NCBI GenBank assembly: GCA_024811115.1
Contig: JAKOGH010000072.1
Location: 1 to 64,000 of the forward strand
Direction of reading: 5' to 3'
Source: Terana coerulea
Taxonomy: Eukaryota > Basidiomycota > Agaricomycetes > Polyporales > Phanerochaetaceae
DNA: 64,000 nucleotides
Within the stretch, counting starts at the first letter, position 1. The number at the start of each line of letters is the position of its first letter. Position numbers and translations under genes: made by a program. The notes beneath the pieces were generated by a model. That model made no database searches and was not told where the DNA came from. It was given only the letters and a program-made list of their open reading frames with translations. This document shows, piece by piece, positions 35,926 through 48,228 of the stretch.

Positions 35926-38340
35926 ATGGGGCTCACGGACAACATCGACGTTGATGCATATATGGCACTTCACTGGATGAAGTTTCTCGTTATACCTTTT
36001 TGCTCGCTTACTGGCTCCGTCAACTGAGCAGACCGTCCATCCGAAACTTGCGCGGCCCTCCCGTTAGGTCTGCAATCCTTGGTATGTCCTCTTCCTCCTG
36101 ACATATCTGCTGTAGTGACTTGCGCTTCCAGGCAATGTACATGAAATCTCTTATGCAGAAAATGTGGGTGATCTCGAGTTCAGCTGGATGAAGGAGTACG
36201 GGACGGCTTGGCGACTTCGTGGTGTGCTTGGGGTCAGTCTGAACAGTATCTCTACAGCTAAGCCATGCTAGCTAACAACTGTTGCGCAGAAAAATGTTCT
36301 AATGATAGCGGACCCAAAGGCATGTTTAAATACAGTCTTCCGGCCAGAGAATGTGCGTTTATTGTTATCTACAGGCTCTGCAACACATCCTCCAGAAATC
36401 TGGCTACAACTACCCGAAGACTCGTCAGAATACCGTGACTCTTTTCAACATTACTGGGACTAGTATCTTGAGTACAGGTGCGTCCTTCGGACCGTAGATG
36501 CCGTCATGATGGCTGAAGCCTTTGGCGTAGACGGAGAGATTCACGCCAGGCAGAGGAAGGTTATGAATCCCGCTTTCACCGCGTCCCAGTTGCGCTCGTT
36601 GCTACCGTTATTCCGTAGAAGCGCTAGCAAGGTAGGGGTTCACACTTCTCTTCATGATCTGCTCTGTCTTATTCGCTGCGTTATAGCTTTCTCAGCTGTG
36701 GAAGGATGACGTCTTTTCTCAAGCGCCTGGGGGCAAGACCTTCTCTGTGTACAGCTGGCTCACCCGGACGACATTAGATGTCATCGGTGAAGGTACGTAT
36801 CTGTAATGATTCAAATCAGTGATGCTCATGTCTCTCTGGTTTTGTGATTTGTGCAGCTGCCTTTGACTTCGACTTCGGGGCTCTGGACAACACAGAGAAC
36901 GAACTGAGTAGAGCTTACCATGGCATGTTGTGAGTCGAATATCTGCCGGTACACCTCCCGACTTCTCATGACACCATTCACTACAGCGCGGATTCACAGT
37001 TGTTCCCGACGAGCTGGACGATTATCTTCGAAGCCCTTTGGGACTATTTGCCGGAGCCGCTTCTGTACTTCATTCGTTACATTCCGACCCGCGAATATAT
37101 CCGCTTCCGCACGACTGTCAACGCTATCACCAAGGTCGCCCAGCAGTTTATTCATCAGAAGCACCAAGACATGCTCTCGGGGGATAACGCAAGCAAGGAC
37201 GTTATGAGTATTCTGAGTATATCTTGCATATATGGAGATTTACATTTCTAGTCTGACATCGCTTATCACAGTTCGCGCCAACGCTTCCGAAGACCCGCGG
37301 ACCAAGCTCAATGAGCACGAGATGGTTTCGCAAATCTCTGCTCTGACTCTGGCAGGCCACGACACCACGGCAGCCACCGTCAGCTGGCTCCTCTGGGAAC
37401 TCGCCAAACAGCCCGACTATCAAGAAAAGATGCGCCAGGAGATCAATGAAAAGCGCAGCGAAATCAGCGACGACTTCACCATAGACGACCTGGAGTCTAT
37501 GCCTTACCTTCAAGCTGCTATCAAGGTTAGTGGTACCCTGGCTCAGAACAGGAGTCCCATCGAACACGTTTTTGCTTCGCAGGAGGTCTTGCGCCTGCAC
37601 CCAATTGCCTTCCAGCTCTATCGAAAGGCCGGCAAAGACGATGTCATTCCTCTCGCGAGTCCTATCAAGACAGCCACCGGCGAAATGATCTCGCAGATTC
37701 CTGTGTCGGCTGGGCAGACAATTATCGCCTCACTTTGCACGTATAACCGGTACGCTCCGCATACTGTTCTTCCCGTATGTGCTAACCTTATCTCGCAGCT
37801 TAACCAGTGTATGGGGAGATGATGCTCATGCATTTGACCCTATGCGGTTCATTGGCCGTGATACTGAGAAGGACGTCCGCGTTGGGATGTACGCAAATTT
37901 GTGAGTGCAGCTTCGCTACGACTAGCACAACAGCTGATGGTCGTTGCCGAACACCAGGATGTCCTTCTGTAAGTGCCTTAGTTTGTTAATGCCACGACTG
38001 AGATTGACATATATTTAGCCGCCGGACTGAGGGCCTGCATTGGGTAAGCGGTTTTCGCATTTAAATGCACTGTTACTGCGTGCTGATTTGCCTTCCAGCT
38101 GGAGATTCTCGCAAGTGCCCCTTGGTGCTTCCCATCATACGTCAGCTAAACTTGAACAACATCACCAGGCTCATCGAGATGCAAGCGATCGTCGTCGAGC
38201 TCCTCGAGAATTTCAATTTCGCTCTAGCTGAAGACAAACCGGATATACGCCGCATGCCTCTGATGGCGATGGCCCCCATGGTCAAGGGTAAAATTCACGA
38301 AGGTGTTCAGTTGCCTCTCCATGTGACGCCGGTTTCTTGA
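35926..38340 (+). CDS. Cytochrome P450 monooxygenase 1
   Basis: N-terminal anchor HWMKFLVIPFLLAYWLRQL, then RNLRGPP (proline-rich hinge), ENVGDLEFSWMKEYGTAWRL, RQRKVMNPAFTASQLRSLLP (C-helix region), I-helix ALTLAGHDTTAATVSWLLWE, K-helix EVLRLHP (ExxR), DPMRF, and the heme loop FSAGLRACIG with the cysteine ligand. It is a microsomal monooxygenase; the substrate is unknown. About 12 exons. The heme loop begins on an 11-nt exon (37958-37968, GATGTCCTTCT). The intron at 36320-36374 has a GC donor (AAG|GCATGT) where the paralogue uses GT. The anchor frame needs one extra T in the T5 run 35997-36001. It lies tail-to-tail with an amidohydrolase gene and is a close paralogue of 40419-42797. Confidence 0.92.
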
Positions 38341-38575
38341 TTTCGCCATGTATCGACCCGCAACTACCAACAGCGCAATATGGAGGCGGTAGCCACCCTT
38401 CGTGTATTTGTCGTCTCCCTTACTCTTTGTTTAGACCCAGCTGATACAACCAGCTGATACCATTCGTTTGATCCACATTTTCACTCCCTTCATACCAATA
38501 AACCGTACACATTACGAGCTACATCTGCAGTTATGTATCCAGCCTTATGAGTCGCAGCTAGCTAGTAGCTTTAGA

Positions 38576-40038
38576 TCACTCCTCCATCCAATCGGGGCTC
38601 AAGCCTAGGTTATATATCCTGTTTGCGTTGTCGAAAAGGGCCCGTTTAATGACACCGATTGCCTGTGATTCTGTCATTTCTTGCTTCGTCACATACTCGG
38701 CCAAAACCTGCGTTTGACACAACACAGGATCAGCACGAGTTATCGCCTCAGATAAGATGCAACGCACCTTCCAGAGCACTTCCCTTGCTTGACGCGTGCC
38801 AAGATAATAGGATTCTGGCCACCAATGACCGTCGGCTGACAGTCTCGTCAGTATTCAACTGCGATGACTATTGCCAAAATGAATACCCACTGGACCACAT
38901 GATCTTGTTCGTCGGAGCCAGCTCCAAGACCTGGCGAACGACGCTGGCCTGCCCTTCAGCGCTCAAAAATGGGAAAACCTCGCCGAAGTCAAGGAATACG
39001 TTGGGGTATACGGCCGTGAGGTATCCTGCGTCGCGGGTATAGGGGTAGCTGGAATGCAAGAGCACAATCTTCGCGTTTGGGTACGCTTTGATGAGGGGCT
39101 GCATGTGCGACGGTGACGAGAGGGCCAGCGTGATATCGTTGTCGCCAAGACCGGTGTGGAATTGCACTGACAAGTAAAGCATAAGCATAGCGGCAAAGCC
39201 AGGAATAAATGTGAAATACCAGGTTTGCCGCACTCCCCAGAGATGCGGAGTGTGGTATTAACGATATAGTCGTTGAGAGGCTTGTCCGCGAGTCGGAGCG
39301 TTTGCGTCGTGTCGTATCGCAGCATTATCATCATAAGACAATGCTCGAGTGCATCAAATCCCTTCCCTTCGTGCATCACACCTATATCCAGACCAGTCCG
39401 GTAGCATGCGATAGACTTGAAGCCAGCGACCTCGGGGTCGTGAGCGCTACTTGTCAAGGCCTCGGAGAACCGCTCCGAAAAGATGCGGTGCACGCGTAGA
39501 GGAGTCAGAGAGAACTCCTGAACGTTAGTATTATCGAGTATGCCCTTGAGAATATCCTGATAGATCGTAACGTGAGCTCGATCGTGGCTTCGCAGAATAG
39601 ACATACCTCGGCGAGGACCTCTACTCTTACTATCCTCTTTGTCGGACTGCTCGTGAACCTGTCATGCCACTTGTAGCTCTCGGCATACTGGCTCGACCCT
39701 CCTAGCCCATCGTCAATCAGGATGCACTGTATTCCAGTCGGCTCCATGGATATCTTGCAAAGCCTATCGTATTCCATCTTCTCCCTGGCTTCCTTGACGC
39801 GTTCCCATGTCGGTTCACCCCTGAGCCCGAAGACCTGGCTGAGCTGTTGCGTCGCTCGAAAGCATGCCAAAGTATGGATAGCATCCTCCGTCAGCGCACT
39901 ACCCGATGCTTCGGAAATAAGGCCCTCAAACTCAAGCCGAGAGCGATGCTGTGCCTTAAGCAGAGGGTGGGCATGATTGTCGATCGCTGGATAACTCAGA
40001 GCGACTCGGGCGAGCTGTCCTGTTCCATAGCTGTTCAT
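38576..40038 (-). CDS. Amidohydrolase, FluG N-terminal domain type
   Basis: Starts MNSYGTGQLARVALSYPAID with NHAHPLL, the HxH metal motif of amidohydrolase-2 enzymes. It continues LEFEGLISEASGSAL, ILIDDGLGG, YKWHDRFTSSPTKRIVRVEV, an exon ILKGILDNTNVQEFSLTP, QFHTGLGDNDITLALSSP, ILLHSSYPYTRDAGYL (metal-binding His), FLDFGEVFPFLS, MWSSADGHWWPESYYLGTRQ (late Asp) and a helical tail ending SPDWMEE at 38576. All expected metal ligands appear present. Members resemble the N-terminal half of Aspergillus FluG but stand alone, without the glutamine-synthetase half. The substrate is unknown. It sits between two P450 paralogues, which suggests a shared pathway. An upstream in-frame extension to 40185 is open but untypical. 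Confidence 0.88.
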
Positions 40039-40418
40039 CCCGGAGGTGTAGATCCTGTTTCTGTTTACACTCAGCTTACACAGAATGGCATGGATGCAGC
40101 TCGACTCACTGTTAGAGACAAAGCAATGCCGTGAGCATATCATGAGCATGATAGTCAAATGATAGTCAAGAGACGAGGTTGACAAGCGCCCTCAAGCGCT
40201 TAACGGAGGGGACCCATGGCCTACTTATTAGACCAATCGAATGTATCGAGCTGCTCGTCGTTGTTGCTTTTGAGAGCACGAACATCGCACTGCATGTTGA
40301 ATAATAGTTCACAGAGGAGTGGTAGGAGTGGTATGATACTAATTCATAACAGAATTGGCGGACGCTTAATCTAGACTGGTAGTCCAAGCAACTCCCACCA
40401 TGCAGCTACCCAAGTCTC

Positions 40419-42797
40419 CTACAGAGCCGTAACATGCAATGGCATCTGCATGCCTTCGAACATCTTATCCTTGACCATGGGGCCCATGATGCCGGCTGGC
40501 ACGCGAATGATTTCCGGCTTGTCGGAGGGGATGGCGAACTTGAAGTTCTCGATAAGGTCGACCACAATGGCCTGCATCTCAATCAGGCTACGGTGCATCT
40601 GCGTTAGTCCTGTAGCTGTACCGAGCGAATCAAAAACATACGAGAACCGCCAACTATGAAGTGAGGTCAGCATATTGCCCATGACGTTTGTAATTTGGGA
40701 ACTTACCCAATGCACCCACGCACACCAGCCGCTGTAAATCAAAGTCAGCTCAGCTCAGACCCAGTTCAAATCTCGCAAAGAACTCACAAAAGGACATCCT
40801 TACGAGGAAGTGTGATCAGCGAAGCCGAGAGATAGGCGAGAAGGAATGACTCACAAATTACCATACATTCCGAGCCGGGTCTCCTTGTCGACACGCTTCT
40901 CAATGTGGCGCATGGGGTTCCACAGATGAGAGTCTTCACCCCATACGCTCGGTAGTCTGACGATGTGGCGTCAGAGGTTGACTGGACATGCCAAGGGGTA
41001 GCAGTACTCACCGGTTGTACGCGCAAATCGAAGGTATGATCACCTGTCCAGCAGCGATCGGGATTTCGGAAATCACTTCCCCAGTCTTGGTCACTATGGG
41101 ACTTGAGAGAGGAAGGACGTCGTCCTTGGAGGCCGCGCGGTTCAAATGGTAGACGATTGCGTGATAGCGGAGGGTTTCCTGCCGAATGGACCAGCGTCAG
41201 AAGAAAGCGGTGAACGGATGACTAGACCTCACCGTCAGAGCAGCGTGAAGACACTGCATCGACTCCAGGTCGTCCATCGTAAACTCGGCGTCGCCGCGGG
41301 CGATGATTTCACTGCGCTTCTGAATAATCTCTTTGCGCAACTTGTCCTGGTACTCGGGGTGTTTCGCCAGTTCCCAGAGGAGCCACGTGATGGTGTTGGC
41401 GGTGGTCTCGTGGCCGGCGAGAGTGAGGGCGGCCATCTCCGCTTGCATCTCCTCTTGCGAGAGCTTAGACTTCGGGTTCTCGGAAGCATTGGCGCGGACT
41501 AAAGTTCCACAGCGTCAGATCGTCAATGTGAAGGATCTGCAGAAAGGATATTACCCAGAACACTCATGACGTCCTTGTTACTCTTGTCCTCCGATAAAGT
41601 GTGCGAACTCTTTTGACTGATCAGTTGGTTCGACACCCGTTTCATGACATCGAGCGTATATCTGAATCGGGTGTATTCGCGTGTGGGGATGTAGCGAACA
41701 TATTCCAAGAGGTTCCGTGGAATGTATTTCCACAGGGCTTGGAAAATGGTGTTCCAGGTAGCGGGGAATAGGACGGAGTCGGCGCTACAGTGAACACTAA
41801 GTAACACCACAACTAAGAACCAACGCGGACATACAACATATTGTGATAAGCCTTGCTCATCTCATTCTCGGAGTTGTCGAGAGCACCAAATTGGAACTCA
41901 AAAGCCGCTGTTGGAACCAACCGGTAAGTCTCTCATTGCTACAACCACGAGAGATCACCCACTTTCGCCGATAACGTCCAGAGTTGTGCGAGCCAACCAT
42001 TTGTTAACGGCAATTTTTTTGCCCTCCGGAGCTTGACTCAGGACTTGATCTTTCCACATCTGACACATCTGAGGGCGAGCTGTCAGCAGCGTGAGATTAG
42101 AATTTCTGTATACCTAACCTTTGCGGAGCTGCGACGGAAGAGCGGAAGGAAAGAGCGAAGCTGAGAGGCTGTGAAAGCTGGGTTCATAACCTTCCTGTGT
42201 CTCGAATGGTCATCCCCATCTAACCAAGTGTTAGCTTCTCAAAATTCCCGTAAGTGAGCAACATACCGGGCGCGTAGAGAATACTGCGGCCTGTTACATT
42301 GAAAGTTCCGATCTGCGCCTGCCAGCTCTTCGGGAAGTTGTAGCCCGACTTGTGGAATATGTACTGAAGAGCCTAGCCACCAGCATCGACCCCATAAGTT
42401 TCACGTTGAATAGATAATTTTGCTACATACCTTTGGATCCGCCACCATCAAGGCGTCGGCCTGCAGATATGACATGTGACAAAGGCTTGATTGAGAAAGA
42501 ACAAGGACGTACACCAAGGGGCGCTGTCAATCTCCAAACATTTCCGTACTCTTTCATCCACTTGAAGTCCAGATCCCCGACATTCTCTTGAAAGAAAATA
42601 TCTTGTGTATTACCTAAGGTGGTAGAGTGTATTGAGTTGAGCGAATGGTTATCGGTAAACAATTGACTCACCAAGGAGCCACGATTTCTGAGGGGGCCTT
42701 GGATATGCTTGACGGAGTGATGGTGCAGCCATCGGTACCACCGGAGTAGTAAGGAGGCGGCAACCACAACACCGAGAATTGAGACAGCCACAAGCAT
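40419..42797 (-). CDS. Cytochrome P450 monooxygenase 2
   Basis: Begins MLVAVSILGVVVAASLLLRW (membrane anchor), then HHHSVKHIQGP, ENVGDLDFKWMKEYGNVWRL, DALMVADPK, RHRKVMNPAFTASQ, YIPTREYTRFRYTLDVM, I-helix ALTLAGHETTANTITWLLWE, K-helix ETLRYHAIVYHLNR, and heme loop MSFSAGVRGCIGWRFSYV. The end reads MQMPLHVTAL with TAG at 40419-40421. It reads cleanly without indels. The heme loop starts on an 11-nt exon (40788-40798), exactly as in the paralogue at 35926. The acidic residue after the I-helix His is Glu instead of Asp, a tolerated change. An in-frame upstream ATG at 42899 would add 34 residues. Substrate unknown. Confidence 0.92.
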
Positions 42798-42899
42798 GTT
42801 CAGAGTGCTGCTGTCTAAAGCGGAGTTTACGGTGGGCGAAATATGGTCGCCATCTGCTTTAATATGAGCCTCGGCAAAGCACTCCGGCGGTAGAAGCAC

Positions 42900-44234
42900 T
42901 GCCGACGTCCGCAGGCACTACAGCCTGGCCGAAAAATAGCTCTTGACATTGGCCAGACAAAGCCGAAAGGTTCTCATGACCGTTATCACGCGAGTGCCGG
43001 TCTGCTTTCGCATGTCCGTGCGGGGCTGCTCTACCAATTGGCGACGACGGAGGTGAGCCGTGGGAACTTCGAAGCAGCATTTCTGTATACATTGATGAGT
43101 ATCTCGGAGCAACGTGGAATAGCCCTCAAATGAGTACTTACTCATACACCTTGTGGGGAGAGCTGTCCACGAGTAGACAAGACGCATTTACTGTGTTTAG
43201 ATACGATGCCGCCATCACGAGATTGGCGGACTAAATTGATCCCCGCAAACGAACCAGCCCCCGGAACTGGTGAGTCAATCAGACTTACATCAGTTCATTC
43301 CTTGCATTGTCGTCGGCACGAGAATGCGCATCGTGTACGAGTTCGACTTCGCTTGGTGTGGACCGGCGTTTTGTCTGCGCAGCGTGGGAGACGGTGCACA
43401 GTCGACTCGCCAGCTAATCTTCGACTCCATTGGCGCAGCGGACATACCAATGGTGTAGAGTTCGAAGGGTAAGTCGATGAAGCAGCTAGTAGAGACATGT
43501 ATGAGCTCGAGCTTCGACGCTCAGTTGGGAGCTTACCACGCTGGAATGACCCGACCGCTGAACTTGCGATCTTCGGTAAGGGTCGTTGGCGCAGTCTACT
43601 GCAGTTTCCAATTGGAATCAGGAACAGAGCTGCTGTCCGGCTGAGACGAAGCGCACCGCGTCAGAAGTGACTGAGCTGCGCCTTTACTCATTTAACAAGA
43701 GTCAACGTTACCGCAGTCCGAGCGCGCTACCTCTGCGGGGACACGCAGGTGATTACTTTGCTTTGCAGAAGCGGATTGCACAAAGCAGGAGAACAGCGGC
43801 TTGAGGTCATCCTTAGCTACGGATGCAGTCAGTCTGATATCGCTACTACTAGGTAACAGTGCCTTACAGTGCAGCCAAATCCTGCGGTCATCCCAATGGA
43901 AAGCCAGCTACCAGACGACGCGGCCGCGTTGAGCTTAGGGTATAGTCACGCCGCCAGAGAGGTATCGGATACGCAACGCAAATCCTGCACAAAAGTGAGG
44001 AATAAGCCTTCAACGCAATGGAGTCGCTAAAATGGTGACTCACCACTTCCCTGGACGCGGATATTGCAATTTGGTGTCGATTGTGGCTATCCACCGGACC
44101 AGAGACTGGAACAGCAACCAACGTCTACTATCCCGTAAGGGCGATTGAGCACAAGATTTATATTCAGCAATTGATCAGTACGATTACAAGAAGATTGCGG
44201 AAAGACATCATTGTAATGCATGCATCCAGTGATG
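42900..44234. other. Intergenic, no gene recognised
   Basis: About 1.3 kb upstream of the second P450. An open stretch 43270-43458 (+), with IVYEFDFAWCGPAFCL, looks protein-like but is short and lacks motifs. Nothing else seen. Confidence 0.4.
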
Positions 44235-45229
44235 TCACTTCCAACGCCTCTTTCCCGGAGCAGGAGTCTTCGGCTCGGTCTTCACCCATCTGAAGTCGCT
44301 CTTCCGTACCTTTGTGAGGTCCGTTCTGGACCACTCCGCAGGCGTCATATCCTCAACAGCATTGATGAGCATGTCCATGCATATCTCCGAGACTTGCTTG
44401 CTGACATCCTTCGGTGCGTTCCTCAAACCCTCGAGCCGAGGGTCGATCCACTGCACACAGCGAGCAGAATCGATCTCCTCATCCTCGTTCATCAGCATGA
44501 GCACGAACTTGACGCGCTTGGGGTCGTGCTCCGTGGGTATCAGGCCCTTGAGCGTGGGCATCTTCTTGCGGTGTTCCTCTATTGGGACGACCTCCGCGTG
44601 ATAGATCTACGCGAACGTGGTCAGGCTTCGGAAGCTGTGAAGGCTGGGTCGTGCGAGAGATGACGTACGAGGAAGTCCCGCAATCGCTCTTCTGATTTGA
44701 AGTTGGGATCAACGTAGATGGTCAAGCTGTGACATCTCAGAATTACTTCAAGAAAAGAGGGAAAGAAATCGTCCTCACCAATGGGTCTGGTTCCGCTCCG
44801 GAGGATGGTTAGCAAGGTCAAGGCACTGCAACGCAACGTCGTAAATGACCATACGCCACACTTCAACCCACTTGCTCAGTCTTGTGTCGAATTCAATGAG
44901 ATTTCTTGCATGAGTGCCCTTGGGTGGCAAGCGATAATCGCCATCGCCCTTCTGTTGCAGCGAGGTGTGAGGAGTACATGTGTCTTTGTGTCCCATTTTC
45001 CAAGCGGTCGTTTGGCATTCCTTCGACTGCAGATGGATATTTCGTGAGAGCGATGTCTCCATATGATAGTATATAGAGCTTACGCAGTACGTGGTCATTC
45101 TAGAGTACAAACGTGAGTAAGCATTGCGCCTAGTTGACAGGTATTCGTACCGACACACCTGCATCTCGCGCAGCGTTTGAGCTCTTGAATAGGGATCTTT
45201 TTGTTGCACATATAGCATGTGCCCTTCAT
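44235..45229 (-). CDS. MYND-type zinc finger protein 1
   Basis: Starts MKGTCYMCNKKIPIQELKRC, then ARCR, a 16-nt exon (45099-45084) encoding the end of R plus MTTYC, then SKECQTTAWKMGHKDTC. Together these make a full MYND finger (C-x2-C...C-x2-C...YC-x3-C...H-x3-C). The rest has a conserved block SKWVEVWR, LDLANHPPERNQTHW, LTIYVDPNFKSEERLRDFL, and a C-terminal domain HDPKRVKFVLMLMNEDEE to SDFRWVKTEPKTPAPGKRRW. MYND fingers bind proline-rich partners; the function here is unknown. It is the intact member of a three-copy family (also 52346 and 53697), which share the 16-nt exon. Confidence 0.85.
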
Positions 45230-46302
45230 GTTGACGCAAATAGATGGGGGAGTATGGGCCAAAATCGTATAAGTCGCTCTCTAAATCATAGACAGTGAGG
45301 TTGCTAGTGGTGGTTGAAGTTGGGATGCACGGTAGCATGCCAATTAGCCAAGCGCTCGACCCCGGCCATCAAAAGAGATTGATGTGACAATGTGACATCG
45401 TGTCATCCCTAACGCATGCCAGGGCATACTGTAAGAGTAAGTGTTCAGTCACTTGATCATGCTGGTATGTTCAGTCCACCATAAGTCCACCATCCGCCGC
45501 CTGTGCTCAAGTTGACCCTTGCGCAGATATTCCCTTGTCTTTCTAAGGAATAATTCAGACATACCAACTGCGATGCTTCCTATTTCCGTCGATGTGCCGG
45601 CGACCAACATTCAAGACTGGTCGGCGGTCGCTTAGGCGGTGCTGCCCGCCAGCTGTAGAGTGAATCTGCCTACAGCTATGTCATGTGTCATTGTAAGCCA
45701 TACGTCTTACTATTTGTGGCTTCGGTAGGTGGGCTTACTCCGGGCTTGCTAGTAGCCAACCGCACACCTGGTGGTGTCGACGTCATTCATCACAGAAGTC
45801 GCTCCTCTGAGAGCAGCGCAGTCATGTCCAGCCCACATGATCTCACAGAAGGGATGCCGAGGTTTCCTCACCCGCAGAACAATGCCAGTGGTGAACATTG
45901 TAGGACGACTCACCGAAATATCAGCAGGCAAGGTGGCAAAGCGCTCACCAATGGGGCGCGGGGAGTTGCGCCTGCCGTAACCACCGACTCCTCCATCCTT
46001 CTCGCATTGCACAACAAGGTCATCGACGTGCTGTTCTTTGTCCTGCTTTCGGCTGATTCAAAGCTTTGTTCGCGCTGAAGAGCCATGAGCCGAACATCAA
46101 GCATCCGGACCGGGAAACTCCAACTTGCGGATGCCAATGTTAGCACAGTGGATCCCTATCGTAAGTGTTGTGTCATAGCTCCAACCTCATCCGGCTGCTA
46201 TATAACTCTCGTCGGAAAGCCTGCTCAATGCGCTTCCACAGCTTCACGACCACTTCACGACTCACAATACCACATACCACTCGACTAATTATCACCACCG
46301 CC
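45230..46302. other. Divergent intergenic region
   Basis: About 1 kb between MYND gene 1 and the CsbD-like gene. TATATAA at 46199-46205 fits the latter's promoter (about 100 bp before its ATG). No gene called. Confidence 0.45.
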
Positions 46303-46914
46303 ATGAACGTCACCCGTAACACTGTATCTGGCGAGCCTGGTATTGGCCACCATGGTACGCTTTACTCTCGTACTTTTCATCACTCTCGCTGCTAATGCAC
46401 CTGCTATACAGGCACAAGTAACGTGCCCACCACTAACACAACGTCCGGCGCGCCCATGACTGGCGTAGGGGCCAATTACGGCGACAGACAGGATACCGTC
46501 TCTGGTGCTGGCGTGGGTACAACTGCCGCGGCTGCACCAACAGGCACGGCTGCTGTGCCAGGTACCGGCGTAGGCACCAACGCCACCACGGCTCCCGGCT
46601 TTGTAAAGCCCTCTGCCGGTCAACGCCTTGTCGGTATGTCGAAGCATTGGCTCGTCCTTTGGCCCTGAGGAGATATTGACTGGAAGGATGTCATAGGCGA
46701 TGCTGAGAAGATGGCCGGACATCTGACAGGAAACGCCACCATGGTCGCGAAGGGGCAGGAGAAGAAGGTACGCATGTTATGGATTGTATCCCAGTGTATC
46801 CGCTGAAAAGCATGCTTGCAGACCGGCATGCCCTCTGGCGTTCAAAATACTGGGGGCGTCGGCAATATGAACGCTGCATCTGGACCCGGCGTCGGGACTG
46901 GACCGCATTACTAG
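46303..46914 (+). CDS. Small CsbD-like protein
   Basis: Four exons read MNVTRNTVSGEPGIGHHG, then a Gly/Thr/Ala-rich low-complexity part (SGAPMTGVGANYGDRQDTVS, VGTTAAAAPTGTAAVPGTGV), then SAGQRLVGDAEKMAGHLTGN and MVAKGQEKKTG, ending GVGTGPHY with TAG at 46912-46914. The block G-DAEK-AG--TGN--MVAKGQEKK-G resembles the CsbD fold repeat (KxKG...GK..GN....G...K..G), found in bacterial stress proteins and common small fungal proteins. It is soluble, with no signal peptide. A stress role is only inferred from the family. Confidence 0.65.
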
Positions 46915-47162
46915 ATTCACTGCACCTCAACTGGTCACACTGGCCGTTTCGCAACTTCAAAAGTTGTAGCGTACGACAAGGTTCCGCATTTGTATCAATA
47001 CGATTACCGCGAAATGTAATATTATGTCCCCAAGAAAGCAAGGATAGTCGAAAGCAAAGTATCGTCGAGAGCACCGTGAAAGCAAGTGAGTAATGGTATA
47101 AGTGCATATAGAATTCATCCTTCCGTTTCATGGTAGTTGTCCGAGGCCATGACCCTGAGTCC

Positions 47163-48228
47163 TACGAGATAATTTCCTCCGAGCCCTCCATGTTCTCACC
47201 AGGGAAGAACAGCTGACCCAGCCCGAGGTCATGGCACCGCGACATCTTAAGCATCATGCTCAAGCCGAGGGTATCTTCTTTGTCGCCCATACCAGGTCCG
47301 TCGAGCTCTGCCCACGTTTCGTCCGACAGCTCCTCTGCCATGCGGCCCCACGTAGAGCGGATGGCTGCTGGATAGCGGTAAGCAGCGAGGATGAAGCACA
47401 GAGCAGAACCTGCGGGAGGCGTGACAACCCTCGCTACAGAAGAGTAGTTTGGGACTTACAGATTCCACTGATCCTCTGTTCATTGTGCCGTCGTTTGGAC
47501 TGGTCCTGGCCCTCATCAGGGTCTTTGGGCTTGTCCTCGTCAGAGTCAATCTCGTCTAACAGATGTTCCCGTAGCGTGTCTCCGAGGTGGTATAGACGCT
47601 TGCAGGCAGGACATATTCTCGACTTCAGCCTACTCTTGTTGTACCATACAATCTGGGAAGCGACGTCATGATGAATTCGATGGGCTTAGACAAGTGGAGA
47701 CTCACCATGGCCATCTCTTCCGGAAGCACCCTACAAAGCATCTGCAACACTTCTCTTTGAGCGAACTCTGCGCAAAGCGCATCATCAAAAGACGGCGGCG
47801 CGGAGATCTTTGACTCGAGGAATGCTGGTATGTCCCGCACGTGAGGACCGTTCCCGAGGTCTTCGACGCAAGGTTGCTTCGTCAATACGTTCCAGGGGTC
47901 ATCCTCAGGTCCTGGAGGTACAGTCCGATGTGGTGTTGGTGGCGGGGAGGGTGAGGGTGGTGAAGACGGGGGGCGGGTGTGACGCAGGGTATGTGTTGAA
48001 TAACGCAGTGGTCGAGAACGTATAGGCTTATACCGAATACGCTGGGTTCCTTCGGGCGGCGAAGGCAATGGGAACGGTAGATATGCAGGATCTCGTGGTA
48101 GCGGAGGAGTCGGTGGTAAGCACGGCGCAGGAGACGGTGACTTTGGTGGCTGTACCTCAGCCTTCACCTTCTTATTCTTCTTGACCTGCGCTTTCTTTTT
48201 TCTTTTTCGAATTACTCGGGCCTGGCAT
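47163..48228 (-). CDS. Conserved Agaricomycete protein of unknown function, C-x2-C containing
   Basis: ATG at 48228 starts MPGPSNSKKKK in a lysine-rich N-terminus. A long proline/serine-rich part follows (SPAPCLPPTPPLPRDPAYLP), then DIPAFLESKISAPPSFDDAL and REVLQMLCRVLPEEMAMV. After an intron come WYNKSRLKSRICPACKRLYH (C-x2-C), then ISGICSALCFILAAYRYPAA, RSTWGRMAEELSDETW and MSRCHDLGLGQLFFP to TAG at 47163-47165. I recall this layout as a recurrent mushroom protein without assigned function. The start and the body are in different frames: the A-rich tract at about 48193-48210 must be two bases longer, or one shorter, to join them. Confidence 0.65.

Noticed and set aside
36354..36374. 21-22 nt intron in P450-1 (GTGCGT...ACAG)
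   Set aside because: Too short; the GC-AG intron 36320-36374 gives the paralogue-matching sequence.
42918..43187. Reverse ORF upstream of P450-2 as an extra exon
   Set aside because: No P450 sequence or signal; the anchor exon already begins at 42797.
45749..46078. Overlapping ORFs between MYND 1 and the CsbD-like gene
   Set aside because: Both strands open without motifs; no splice sites that help.
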